NCBI GenBank assembly: GCA_964581115.1
Contig: CAZOMY010000001.1
Span: 124,001-188,000, forward strand
Source: 2-02-FULL-55-14 sp964581115
GTDB taxonomy: Bacteria > Bacteroidota > Ignavibacteria > UBA10030
DNA: 64,000 nucleotides
Direction of reading: 5' to 3'
This document shows, piece by piece, positions 41,869 through 50,644 of the stretch; positions within the stretch are counted from its first letter, which is position 1, and the number at the start of each line of letters is the position of its first letter. The notes beneath the pieces are model-generated. The model worked only from the letters and a program-made list of their open reading frames with translations. It had not been told where the DNA came from and did not search any database. A program made the position numbers and the translations under genes.

Positions 41869-42801
41869 CTATTGAATTACGATCTCACGCATGAGCAGTG
41901 CCCCATTCTTGAGAATATCACCCACCTCTCCGCCAGCGCTCGACCTGAGAAGACGGTCCATGAACTCCGTTGCGCCCGCGCGACTTTGTGCACAGATACG
42001 CAATTGGAATTCCAGACCTTTCCCCAGCCCGAGCTTTCTCTGCATCAGAGCCACTTGACTGGGGTTCTGCTCCTGCCACGCGTCATCCAGCGCTGAGATG
42101 AGTCCGCGTCGAAGCTGATCGTACGGCATGGGTCCCTTGGCGAACAGCAGGATCGCCTCCATTCCCTTTGGCACTCCCGTCTCGCCCCTTCGGTGCACCA
42201 TGTTGTGGACGGCGAACGTCATCGCCGCAGCTTCACGGATGTGCTTGCCGTGCAGGGAGGCGTAAATACCCATGCGGTCTCGAACGATGTGCTCGAGGAT
42301 ATCGAGATTCAGGCCGCCGTCGACCAGAAAGGTCGACTCGAAGACGGGGGGAGAAGCCTTCGTCGACTTGAAACCTAGCTCCGTAAGCAATCGCTTGCCC
42401 GCTGTCGTTGCGTGCTTCAGCGGGCCCGTTTTCAAGGGATCGACATCGAACTTCCCTTCGGTCGACCAGACCGGGCCGAGCGCACCGTGCGGAATGACCG
42501 TCGAGATCGTCGACTCCATCTGTTCAGTCACAACGCGTTTGATTTCGGCCACGTCGGACTGTAGTGGCGTCGTCAGGAATTGCAGAAGATTACCACGGAT
42601 CGCCTGGACGGCTCGCTCGGCTACGTCACGGCGATAGTCGTTCCACCTGGAACTGGCCGCTCCGGCCTCAGCCCGCACGGTCCGATGCATTTCGAGCATG
42701 TTCTTCTGGTAATCCCGTGCCGGGATCGCCGGCGACGGCTGATGGATGATCGAATACTGGATCGCCGGCCGTTCAAATTCGAGTGCGCGGTAAATGCTCA
42801 T
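41869..42801 (-). CDS. Uncharacterised 310-aa protein
   Basis: Soluble, 310 aa, no signal or membrane segment and no motif I recognise. The N-terminal third is Arg/Glu/Gln-rich and helical (about residues 30-110). A central segment has GALGPVWSTEGKFDVDPLKTG. A later block reads DGGLNLDILEHIVRDRMGIYASLHG and MTFAVHNMVHRRGETGVPKGM. Coding is supported by uninterrupted frame, codon use and position behind polX. It might be a phage-like structural or cytoplasmic scaffold protein, but I cannot name a family. Confidence 0.6.
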   Translation of the reverse strand: MSIYRALEFERPAIQYSIIHQPSPAIPARDYQKNMLEMHRTVRAEAGAASSRWNDYRRDVAERAVQAIRGNLLQFLTTPLQSDVAEIKRVVTEQMESTISTVIPHGALGPVWSTEGKFDVDPLKTGPLKHATTAGKRLLTELGFKSTKASPPVFESTFLVDGGLNLDILEHIVRDRMGIYASLHGKHIREAAAMTFAVHNMVHRRGETGVPKGMEAILLFAKGPMPYDQLRRGLISALDDAWQEQNPSQVALMQRKLGLGKGLEFQLRICAQSRAGATEFMDRLLRSSAGGEVGDILKNGALLMREIVIQ

Positions 42802-42837
42802 GGGAAGTCGTCCAAGCGTTTTGATCGCGTGACGGAT

Positions 42838-43014
42838 TCAGTCGACGGGTCCATCAGATCCAACGAAACCGTCGTCGAACGGGAAGGTATCGATGATCCT
42901 GCCTTGCATTTCTGTGGTGCTCGCTGCAACAGACCGCCCCATCTTTTGCACTGACCGATCGATGTCATCGTGGAGAGCGTTGTACGATGCCACGACCGAC
43001 GCGATCGAAGACAC
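42838..43014 (-). CDS. Possible small protein (58 aa) between polX and the 310-aa gene
   Basis: A GTG-started frame from 43014 gives MSSIASVVASYNALHDDIDR, then SVQKMGRSVAASTTEMQGRI and an acidic tail ending FPFDDGFVGSDGPVD. The alternating hydrophobic/charged pattern and codon use look coding. It fills most of the 235-base gap between the polX stop and the 310-aa gene. There is no strong ribosome-binding site. It could be a partner of the orphan protein downstream. Confidence 0.4.
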   Translation of the reverse strand: MSSIASVVASYNALHDDIDRSVQKMGRSVAASTTEMQGRIIDTFPFDDGFVGSDGPVD

Positions 43015-43036
43015 AGGAGGACGTGATGGAGCGGCG

Positions 43037-44785
43037 CTAGCCGGTGCTCCGGATCTCCCGGAAGTATTTCTCCACCCGTGCCAACGTCCACGTATTTACG
43101 ACGTCTGCGGCTTCGAGTCCGCCCTTCCGTGCGATCCCGACGCCGTAACGAACATGGGTCAGCTCGGCGACCGTGTGCGCATCCGGATTGACGAAAATGC
43201 GAACGCCCAGCTCTTTGGCCAGCGTGAGCCAGCGCCAATCGAGGTCGAGCCTCATCGGATGGGAGTTGATCTCGATCGCCTTTCCGTGATCGGCAGCCGC
43301 CTTCAACACCTCGCGCATGTTCACGGGATAGCCTTCCCGGCCAAGGAGTAGCCGTCCAGTCGGATGCCCTAGGATCGTCGTATACCGGCTCGTGATAGCC
43401 TTCACAAGGCGCTTTGTCGCCTCCGACTCGGTCATGTTGAACTTGCTGTGGATCGATGCCACAACGTAGTCGAATGAAGCCAGGATCTTGGACGGGTAGT
43501 CGAGCGACCCGTCCGGCAAGATATCGCACTCCGTGCCTTTGAAGATCCGGAATCCCTTCATGCTGGCGTTCAGCGCATCCACTTCGGCGTGCTGCTGTTT
43601 CAACCGTTCGGGAGAGAGTCCGCCGGCGTACGCCGCCGCGCCGCTATGGTCGGCGACGCCCCAGTAGGCCCACCCCAACTTCCGAGCGGCCTCCGCCATC
43701 TCGGCGAGCGAATTCCGACCGTCACTGTAGGTGGTGTGGCAATGGAGGGTGCCCCGTAGGTCTTCGAGCGTGATCAGGTCGGGGATCGCACGTCGCTCGG
43801 CCAGGTCGAATTCAATCTGGCCTTCGCGAAGCTCCGGAGGAATGTACGCCATTCCAAGCGCCCGGTAGATATCCGCTTCGTCCTTGACCGACGGCAGTCG
43901 CCTGGGACCCTGCGGCAGACGCGTGAAACCGTACTCATTCAGGCTCAAGCCGATCTTCCGGGCACGTGCGCGCATCTCGACGTTGTGCTCCTTGCTGCCC
44001 GTGAAATAGTTGAGCGCGAACGGGAATTCCGTGGACGTGACGATCCTCAGGTCGCAGGACATTCCCGGCCGGAGTTGGACGGTGCATTTGGTCTCGCCGT
44101 CATTCACGACCCGAGTGACCAGGGGATGCGTTGCGAAGGCCCTTCTCACTGACGCAGCGACCTTGGCGGGAGCGGCGACAAGAAGATCAATATCGCCGAT
44201 GGTCTCCTTGCGCCTCCGCAGACTTCCGGCGGCCTCGCATCGCTCGACTCCATTGATCGCGGTCAACGTCGACACGATGGCCCCGGCCGCTTCTTCAGCG
44301 ACCGGATAAAGCCATCGGCTGGAGAACTGCCTCCGGGATTCGATGGACCGAAGGATGTTCTCCTCCATCTTTTCGCCGAATCCCTCGAGCCGGGCGACCC
44401 GATGCTCCTTGCAGGCCTTCGCGAGGGCTTCAAGCGATGCGACCTTGAGGTCTTTCCAGATGATCCTGACACGCTTGGGACCAAGCCCTTGGAGACGCGT
44501 CATCTCCAGAACGCCTTCAGGAACACCCTTCTTCAATTCGTCATACTCTTTCGACCGGCCGGTCAGCGCAAGGTCGGAGATCACTTTTTCCAATCCTTCG
44601 CCGATCCCCTTGATCTGGCGGAGCGTCCCTTTGCGGGCCCTTTCCGCCAGGTCGTCGGTGACACCTTCGAGCGTTCGAGCTGCGGCATGGAACGCGCGGC
44701 TCTTGAAGGGATTCGCACCCTGAAGCTCTAGAAGCGTTCCCATCTCCTCCAGGAGGGCGGCGATCTGCTTGACATTATTGCTCAT
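43037..44785 (-). CDS. polX: DNA polymerase X with C-terminal PHP domain
   Basis: A 582-aa bacterial PolX. N-terminal helix-hairpin-helix region (about 50-125, LQGLGPKRVRIIWKDL), the polymerase nucleotidyltransferase core with GSLRRRKETIGDIDLLVAAP (two catalytic aspartates in DIDL) and a third in the C-terminal palm part (SCDLRIV). A PHP phosphoesterase/exonuclease domain follows (about 345-580, RGTLHCHTTYSDG, VADHS, IEINSHPMRLDLDW, VNPDAHTV). Such proteins fill short gaps in base-excision repair and have 3'-5' exonuclease activity. The start overlaps the dusB stop by four bases. Confidence 0.95.
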   Translation of the reverse strand: MSNNVKQIAALLEEMGTLLELQGANPFKSRAFHAAARTLEGVTDDLAERARKGTLRQIKGIGEGLEKVISDLALTGRSKEYDELKKGVPEGVLEMTRLQGLGPKRVRIIWKDLKVASLEALAKACKEHRVARLEGFGEKMEENILRSIESRRQFSSRWLYPVAEEAAGAIVSTLTAINGVERCEAAGSLRRRKETIGDIDLLVAAPAKVAASVRRAFATHPLVTRVVNDGETKCTVQLRPGMSCDLRIVTSTEFPFALNYFTGSKEHNVEMRARARKIGLSLNEYGFTRLPQGPRRLPSVKDEADIYRALGMAYIPPELREGQIEFDLAERRAIPDLITLEDLRGTLHCHTTYSDGRNSLAEMAEAARKLGWAYWGVADHSGAAAYAGGLSPERLKQQHAEVDALNASMKGFRIFKGTECDILPDGSLDYPSKILASFDYVVASIHSKFNMTESEATKRLVKAITSRYTTILGHPTGRLLLGREGYPVNMREVLKAAADHGKAIEINSHPMRLDLDWRWLTLAKELGVRIFVNPDAHTVAELTHVRYGVGIARKGGLEAADVVNTWTLARVEKYFREIRSTG

Positions 44786-45786
44786 GTCGTCGCACTGACA
44801 GGTTCCTGCGGAAGACTATGGAGAAAACTTCGGTAGCGAAGCAGGATCCCCTCGACACCGGCGTATGTCTCTGGCACCATCAGATCCTGGCGCACTTTCG
44901 AGGCGTGCGGGAGTCCATGGAGATATCCGCTGTAGTGCTTCCGGTACTCAAGGACCGCCTTGCGCTCGCCTTTGAACTCAACGGCCATCCTCATGTGGTC
45001 GAGGATCTGCTCGAATCGTTCGTCGATCGAGGGACCCGGGAGAAGCCGTCCCGTCGCGAGATAATGCTTGATCTCGCGGAAGATCCACGGATTGGTGATG
45101 GCTGCTCGTGCGATCATGATGCCATCGGCCCCCGTCTCGCGATAGACGCGCTCGGCATCCTGTGCGGTGTTGATCCCTCCGTTCACGATGATCGGCATGC
45201 GTACGGCCGACTTGACCTTGGGGATCCAGGAATAGTCGGCGTCACCCTTATGGCCTTGTGCCCGCGTACGACAATGCACGGTCAGTGCCTTCACGCCGAG
45301 GTCTTCGAGCATCTGCGCCACCTCGACGATCTTGATGCTCTCCGCGTCCCATCCAAGCCGGGTTTTGACGGTCACCGGAAGCCTCACGGCTCTGATCACG
45401 CGGTCGACGAGCCTGCCCATTTTGGGAATGTCCTTGAGCAGACCCGCTCCCGCACCCCGCATCGCGATATCCTTGACCCAGCATCCGCAATTGATATCGA
45501 TCAGGTCGGGCTGGACCTCTTCCGACAGTCGAGCCGCCTGCTCCATCGATTCTTCCACACCGCCGTAGATCTGAATGCCGAACGGGCGCTCTGCTTCAGT
45601 GAAGACCATCTTCTTGCGTGTCTTCGCTGATTCCCGGATAAGACCTTCGGCGTTCACGAATTCGGTATAGACGATGTCGGCCCCGAGACGCTTGCAGACG
45701 AGCCGAAACGGCATGTCGGTGACATCCTCCATCGGAGCGAGCAGGATCGGGCGATCGAAGTCGTATGGACCGATGGAGAACGGCAT
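44782..45786 (-). CDS. dusB: tRNA-dihydrouridine synthase (DusB-type)
   Basis: A 334-aa FMN enzyme that reduces uridine in tRNA. It has the N-terminal PILLAPMEDVTDMPFR, the active-site region LIDINCGCWVKDIAMRGAGA with the catalytic Cys, and NGGINTAQDAE and GADGIMIARAAI in the barrel. The usual GCP after the strand is GCW here. Length is normal. First gene of a unit with polX, the small protein and the orphan protein. Confidence 0.94.
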   Translation of the reverse strand: MPFSIGPYDFDRPILLAPMEDVTDMPFRLVCKRLGADIVYTEFVNAEGLIRESAKTRKKMVFTEAERPFGIQIYGGVEESMEQAARLSEEVQPDLIDINCGCWVKDIAMRGAGAGLLKDIPKMGRLVDRVIRAVRLPVTVKTRLGWDAESIKIVEVAQMLEDLGVKALTVHCRTRAQGHKGDADYSWIPKVKSAVRMPIIVNGGINTAQDAERVYRETGADGIMIARAAITNPWIFREIKHYLATGRLLPGPSIDERFEQILDHMRMAVEFKGERKAVLEYRKHYSGYLHGLPHASKVRQDLMVPETYAGVEGILLRYRSFLHSLPQEPVSATT

Positions 45787-45844
45787 GGACCGGCGCGAGG
45801 TGTGCTGAAGCGTGATTGGTTGAATGAATTCCGTCGAAGATCGC

Positions 45845-46855
45845 TCACATCGCGGAGACGATAGCGTCGGCCATTTCAGTCGTGGTAACGGCGGAATCGG
45901 GCTTCAAATCCCGCGTGACATGCTTCCCTTCGCTGAGCACGACCGCTACCGCGTGACGCACTCGATCGGCCGCCTCCGTCTTTCCGAGGTGATCGAGCAT
46001 CATCGCACCGGCCAGGATCATGGCGGCGGGATTGGCGATGTTCTTCCCCGCGATGTCCGGAGCGCTGCCGTGCACCGGTTCGAAGATCCCGACGCTCGCG
46101 CCGATGTTGGCGCCCGGAGCAAGCCCAAGCCCTCCGACGAGACCGGAACACAGGTCGGAGAGTATGTCCCCGAACAGATTGGTGGTCACGATCACGTCGA
46201 ACTGGTTCGGATCGACCACCAGCTGCATCGCCATGTTGTCGATGATCCGGTCGTTCGTTACGACCTCGGGATAGTGACGAGCGACCTCGTGCCCCACTTC
46301 GAGAAAGAGTCCGCCCGTATACTTGAGGATATTTGCCTTATGGACGATCGTGACCCTCTTGCGCCCGTGGGTCCGAGCATATTCGAACGCCGCCTTCAGG
46401 ATCCGCTCAGAGCCCGTACGCGTGACCACTCCGATGGTCTCAGCGGCCGACTTGCGTGCGTCAATGTAATGCTCGATGCCGGCGTAGAACTCTTCGGTGT
46501 TCTCCCTGAAAATGACCAGATCGACATTATCGTAGCGCGTCTTGACCCCCTTCATCGAGCGAGCCGGACGGAGGTTGATGTAGAGATCAAACTCCTTTCG
46601 GAGTGCGACGTTGATGCTGCGAAATCCCTTTCCGACAGGCGTGGTCAAAGGTCCTTTCAGGGCAACACGGTTTGTCTGGATCGAATCGACGACCTGCTGA
46701 GGCAAAGGGTCCTTGTAGCGCTCGATCGCCTCGAGACCGGCTATCTGGCGATCCCAGTCGAACGAAAGGCCTGTGGCCGACAGGACCCGCACCGTTGCCT
46801 CCGTAATGTCCGGCCCGATGCCGTCACCGGGAAGTAGTGTGATCGGAATAGCCAT
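45845..46855 (-). CDS. NAD-dependent isocitrate dehydrogenase (short type)
   Basis: A 336-aa beta-decarboxylating dehydrogenase. It starts MAIPITLLPGDGIGPDITEA. The substrate-binding GPLTTPVGKGFRSINVALRK carries the Ser-Asn pair seen in isocitrate enzymes rather than isopropylmalate enzymes. FRENTEEFYAGIEH follows, then the catalytic Lys in VHKANILKY, the metal Asp in DILSDLCSGLVGG, and GIFEPVHGSAPDIAGKN. The short single-domain form resembles mitochondrial-type IDH3. Homoisocitrate dehydrogenase is the main alternative. TCA cycle role inferred. Monocistronic, about 60 bases from dusB. Confidence 0.85.
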   Translation of the reverse strand: MAIPITLLPGDGIGPDITEATVRVLSATGLSFDWDRQIAGLEAIERYKDPLPQQVVDSIQTNRVALKGPLTTPVGKGFRSINVALRKEFDLYINLRPARSMKGVKTRYDNVDLVIFRENTEEFYAGIEHYIDARKSAAETIGVVTRTGSERILKAAFEYARTHGRKRVTIVHKANILKYTGGLFLEVGHEVARHYPEVVTNDRIIDNMAMQLVVDPNQFDVIVTTNLFGDILSDLCSGLVGGLGLAPGANIGASVGIFEPVHGSAPDIAGKNIANPAAMILAGAMMLDHLGKTEAADRVRHAVAVVLSEGKHVTRDLKPDSAVTTTEMADAIVSAM

Positions 46856-46938
46856 CGATCCTTAACGTGAAGAGGTCCGCACTAAGATAAATCAGTAAAC
46901 AGAGTTGCATCACAGCGTTGACAGTTCAATATCTTCAA

Positions 46939-48516
46939 TTATTGAGAATCAGACAACCCGCCTCGGATGAGCTCGAAGGTGCGACCCAACGTTCGGTCCA
47001 AGCTCCGGTATTGCACCGCCTCGCTGAGGTGTTGAACTTCGATGGCGTCCGATCCGGCCAGATCGGCAATGGTTCGCGCCACCTTCAGGATCTTGTCATA
47101 GGCGCGGGCGGAGAGGCCGAGCGATTCCATCGCTCGGCGAAGCACTTGTTGACTTGCGTCATCGAGTCGACAGAATCTTTGGATCTCCGCCGTTCCCATG
47201 TCGGCATTACAGAACTTTCCCGAAATCCCAACCAGTCGCTCACGCTGGCGCGTGTGAGCCATTTGAACCCGGGCTCGCACTTGGTCTGAGGTCTCCCCTG
47301 CCCTTTTCGACATCAGTTCTGCATGTTTGACGGGAGGGACTTCCACATGAAGGTCGATACGATCGAGCAAAGGACCCGAGACGCGTGCGAGGTAGCGTTG
47401 GATCTGCATTGGGGTGCATTGGCACCTGGCCAGTGGATTGCCGTATTGCCCGCATGGACATGGATTCATGGCTGAGACGAGGATGAATCTCGCGGGATAA
47501 ACGACCGTCATCCGAGATCGGCTGATACTGACCGTCCCTTCTTCGAGCGGTTGCCGCAAGACCTCAAGAACGTTTCTGGCGAATTCAGGCAGTTCGTCCA
47601 GAAAGAGTACTCCGTGGTGTGCCAGAGAGATCTCGCCCGGCCTGGGCATACTCCCCCCACCTACGAGCGCAGAGTCGGAGATGGTGTGGTGAGGGGACCT
47701 GAACGGCCTCCGGATAACCAAGGAGCCGCTTCGTGGGAGGAGACCGGCCACAGAATGGATCTTCGTCGTCTCCAGCGCCTCGTCGAACTGCAGAGGAGGC
47801 AAAATGCTTGGCAGTCGCTTTGCCAGCATGGTCTTGCCTGACCCCGGAGGGCCTATCATCAATAAATTGTGGCCTCCGGCTGCAGCAATTTCAAGTGATC
47901 GTTTAACGCTTTCCTGACCCCGAACGTCCTGTAGATCCGGCCCTCGACGACCGTCGTGATTGAAAAGTGACTCCCGGTCGACACGAGTCGGCGATGACCC
48001 TCCACCATTCTGAGCGAGGATCGTAACGGCTTCCTCAAGATCTTTGGCTGGGAAGACCTCGAGTCCGTCGACGAGTGCCGCTTCGTGCGCGTTCTGTTTT
48101 GGAATGATCATCCTGGGGATCCCCTGCCGTTTGGCCTCCAACGCCAATACCAAGGCGCCTCGGACAGGCCTGAGAATGCCATCCAAGGCCAGTTCGCCCG
48201 CCACAAGAAACGATTCGGCGTGGTCCAGGGAGATGCGGCCTGTCGCTCCTAGCAGTGCCATGGCCATGGGGAGGTCGAACGAAGATCCCTCCTTCCGCAC
48301 ATCAGCGGGAGCCAGATTGACGGTGTAGTGATGCTTCGGCAGGCCGAGGCCGGTGGTTTCGATGGCGGATGTGATGCGGTAGACGCTTTCGCGGACCGCG
48401 TTGTCGGGAAGGCCGACGACGGAGAACTTCAGCAGGCCGGTGGCCGCGGTGCATTCGATGCGAACAAGGTACGCCTCGACGCCCACGGTGGCCGCGCTGA
48501 CCACGGTGGCAAACAT
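46939..48516 (-). CDS. comM: YifB/ComM family Mg-chelatase-like AAA+ ATPase
   Basis: A 525-aa protein. An N-terminal Lon-protease-like domain (VVSAATVGVEAYLVRIE, FSVVGLPDNAVRESVYRI) is followed by the AAA+ ATPase with Walker A MIGPPGSGKTMLAKRL (about 215-225), Walker B HHGVLFLDELPEF, and NPCPCGQYG, RVSGPLLDRIDLH. The C-terminal Mg_chelatase_C domain holds the final LGLSARAYDKILKVARTIADL. ComM is a helicase that promotes branch migration during natural transformation. Start at ATG 48516 preferred to 48522. No other competence genes are in the window. Confidence 0.93.
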   Translation of the reverse strand: MFATVVSAATVGVEAYLVRIECTAATGLLKFSVVGLPDNAVRESVYRITSAIETTGLGLPKHHYTVNLAPADVRKEGSSFDLPMAMALLGATGRISLDHAESFLVAGELALDGILRPVRGALVLALEAKRQGIPRMIIPKQNAHEAALVDGLEVFPAKDLEEAVTILAQNGGGSSPTRVDRESLFNHDGRRGPDLQDVRGQESVKRSLEIAAAGGHNLLMIGPPGSGKTMLAKRLPSILPPLQFDEALETTKIHSVAGLLPRSGSLVIRRPFRSPHHTISDSALVGGGSMPRPGEISLAHHGVLFLDELPEFARNVLEVLRQPLEEGTVSISRSRMTVVYPARFILVSAMNPCPCGQYGNPLARCQCTPMQIQRYLARVSGPLLDRIDLHVEVPPVKHAELMSKRAGETSDQVRARVQMAHTRQRERLVGISGKFCNADMGTAEIQRFCRLDDASQQVLRRAMESLGLSARAYDKILKVARTIADLAGSDAIEVQHLSEAVQYRSLDRTLGRTFELIRGGLSDSQ

Positions 48517-48618
48517 GAGCACCCCCTCAGGTGGTGAGACGAAGAATCGCTTTGCTGCCGAGATGCGAAGGCACCACCCTACGGTTCCGTGGAGTCTTCG
48601 CTTGGGATTACCAGGATC

Positions 48619-49038
48619 TCAGGAGCGGATCCGGTCCCATTCATCTTCCGACGGCCTCTGGAACAGGAAAGCACCGAAGGAAGCTACAAAAAGCAGAATG
48701 AACAGCCATTCGCCCGTCAGAACGTAGCAAACGATCTGCACGAACGAGGCCGCCTCGATACATGCCAGTCGAACGATCACCGCTGACTGGAACGCTGTCC
48801 AACGAGATGCCTCATCCGGTAGCTGAGCCACGTTGGACATCAAAAGTCTGCCGAGCTGGAGGCTGGCGGCGACGGAAGCCAGCAGGACGATGACTGAAAC
48901 GATTGGGAGGACGGTCGGGGTGAGAGAATCGAGGGGTTCGATGGACCGTTGAACCGCGAACGCGACGGTGAAGAATACCAACTGACCGGACGCCAGCCCG
49001 AGGACAATGATGCGAAGAGACTGATACCGGTTTTGCAT
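48619..49038 (-). CDS. Uncharacterised membrane protein downstream of nuoI
   Basis: A 139-aa protein starting at ATG 49038, preceded by GAGAGG; a longer start at 49098 overlaps nuoI. It has four hydrophobic helices (about residues 5-30, 43-65, 85-105 and 110-128) and a charged C-terminus (EDEWDRIRS). No family recognised. Its place directly after nuoI in an otherwise truncated complex I operon makes an accessory role in complex I possible but unsupported. Confidence 0.65.
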   Translation of the reverse strand: MQNRYQSLRIIVLGLASGQLVFFTVAFAVQRSIEPLDSLTPTVLPIVSVIVLLASVAASLQLGRLLMSNVAQLPDEASRWTAFQSAVIVRLACIEAASFVQIVCYVLTGEWLFILLFVASFGAFLFQRPSEDEWDRIRS

Positions 49039-49094
49039 GCCCCTCTCTCGAATGATTTGAAGCGGGAATCCGTCGATGCTTGACGGCACACACT

Positions 49095-49595
49095 TCAACG
49101 ATGATCGCGCAGAAACTCCAGCCGCGGACGCATCTCCTCTGCCGACTTCAGAAGCTTGTCCTTTCCGAACACCGCCTCTTCCTGGCTCTCGAAGACCAGC
49201 AGATACTCGTTGCTCATGATGATCGCTTCTTCAGGGCAGACCTCTTCGCAGAAACCGCAGAAGATGCACCGGACCATGTTGATCTCGAACTTCTCAGGGT
49301 AGCGTTCCTTTTCGAGCGGCGTTTCAGCCGCCTGGACCTCGATCGCCAGCGCCGGGCAGACACGGGAGCACAGGCCGCACGCCACGCACCGCTCGATGCC
49401 GTTCTCGTGGACAAGCACCGGACGTCCGCGGAACTGTGCGGGTGGCACAAATCGCTCTTCGGGATACTGAACGGTGACCTTTGGCTTGAACATCTGCCGG
49501 ACCGTCAAGTAGAAACCCTTCAGGATCTCGGGAATATAGATCTTCTCGAGAAACGTCAGGTCTTTCGTGCGGATGATCTTATCATTCGAAGGCAT
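49095..49595 (-). CDS. nuoI: NADH-quinone oxidoreductase subunit I
   Basis: A 166-aa peripheral-arm subunit carrying two [4Fe-4S] clusters (N6a, N6b). The motifs are RCVACGLCSRVCPALAI and RCIFCGFCEEVCPEEAI. The N-terminal LTVRQMFKPKVTVQYPEE matches NuoI. The gene starts eight bases after nuoH. Its last bases overlap an alternative start of the small membrane protein gene. Confidence 0.95.
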   Translation of the reverse strand: MPSNDKIIRTKDLTFLEKIYIPEILKGFYLTVRQMFKPKVTVQYPEERFVPPAQFRGRPVLVHENGIERCVACGLCSRVCPALAIEVQAAETPLEKERYPEKFEINMVRCIFCGFCEEVCPEEAIIMSNEYLLVFESQEEAVFGKDKLLKSAEEMRPRLEFLRDHR

Positions 49596-49603
49596 GGGTC
49601 ACC

Positions 49604-50641
49604 TTACATCGTAAGCCACAGCAGGGCCACGCCGGTGGCCAAGAGATTTGCGATGGACAGAGGAAGCATCACTTTCCAGCCGAGGTTCATCAACTGGTCG
49701 TAACGGAAGCGCGGAAGCGTCCAGCGGATGACGACATAGAAACTGATGACGAGAAACATCTTGAACAAGAACGTACCGATCTTGAGCAGTGCGAGAACGA
49801 GGGGGTCGAGCCCCCAGGTCTCAGCGAACGGAAGGTGCCACCCGCCCAAGAACAGCGTGGTGATCAGAGCACTCGACACGATCATGTTCGCATACTCCGA
49901 GAGAAAAAAGAGGCCGAACTTCATCCCGGAGTACTCGGTGTGATACCCGCCGACCAGCTCGGGTTCGGCCTCGGGCAGGTCGAAGGGAAGGCGATTCGTC
50001 TCTGCGAATGATGCCACGACGAAGGTGATGAACCCGATCGGCTGCAACAGGATGTTCCACTGCGGAATCCACCCGTTCCAGTAGGTCGTCTGGTGCCGGA
50101 CGATATCGTCGATCTGGAGCGTGCCGGAGATCATAATGACTCCGATGAGCGAGAGCCCCATGGACAGCTCGTAGCTGATGAGCTGGGCCGAGGAGCGCAA
50201 GCCTCCGAAGAGCGAGTACTTGTTGTTGGACGACCATCCGGCTAAGGTCAGTCCATAGACGCCCATGCCCGTCATGGCCAGGATGTAGAGGATCCCAACA
50301 TTGACGTCAGCGATGATGAGCGAATATTCCTTGCCGAAGAGCGGCAGGGTGTCTCCGAACGGTATGACGGCGAAGGTCGAGAGCGCCACCGTGATCGAGA
50401 TCATCGGGGCGAGGTCATGGACGAACCGGTTCGCGGCCTTGGGGACGATATCCTCCTTCATCACGAGCTTGACCACGTCTGCGATGGATTGCAGCCAGCC
50501 GCCGGGGCCGACCCGGTTGGGTCCGTAGCGGTTCTGGATGTAGGCGCTGTACTTGCGGTCAAAAAGGACGACGATGGCCGAGGCCCCAAGCAGGGCACTC
50601 AAGACGACGGCGATCTTGATGATAGGTTCGAGCAGGTCCAT
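49604..50641 (-). CDS. nuoH: NADH-quinone oxidoreductase subunit H
   Basis: A 345-aa membrane subunit of complex I near the quinone site. It has eight or nine helices. Signature segments are FDRKYSAYIQNRYGPNRVGP, ADVVKLVMKEDIVP, LAGWSSNNKYSLFGGLRSSAQ, ISYELSMGL, and FVVASFAETNRLPFDLPEAEPELVGGYHTEYSGMKF. Length is normal. It lies between nuoG and nuoI, the standard order. Confidence 0.96.
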   Translation of the reverse strand: MDLLEPIIKIAVVLSALLGASAIVVLFDRKYSAYIQNRYGPNRVGPGGWLQSIADVVKLVMKEDIVPKAANRFVHDLAPMISITVALSTFAVIPFGDTLPLFGKEYSLIIADVNVGILYILAMTGMGVYGLTLAGWSSNNKYSLFGGLRSSAQLISYELSMGLSLIGVIMISGTLQIDDIVRHQTTYWNGWIPQWNILLQPIGFITFVVASFAETNRLPFDLPEAEPELVGGYHTEYSGMKFGLFFLSEYANMIVSSALITTLFLGGWHLPFAETWGLDPLVLALLKIGTFLFKMFLVISFYVVIRWTLPRFRYDQLMNLGWKVMLPLSIANLLATGVALLWLTM

Positions 50642-50644
50642 GGT

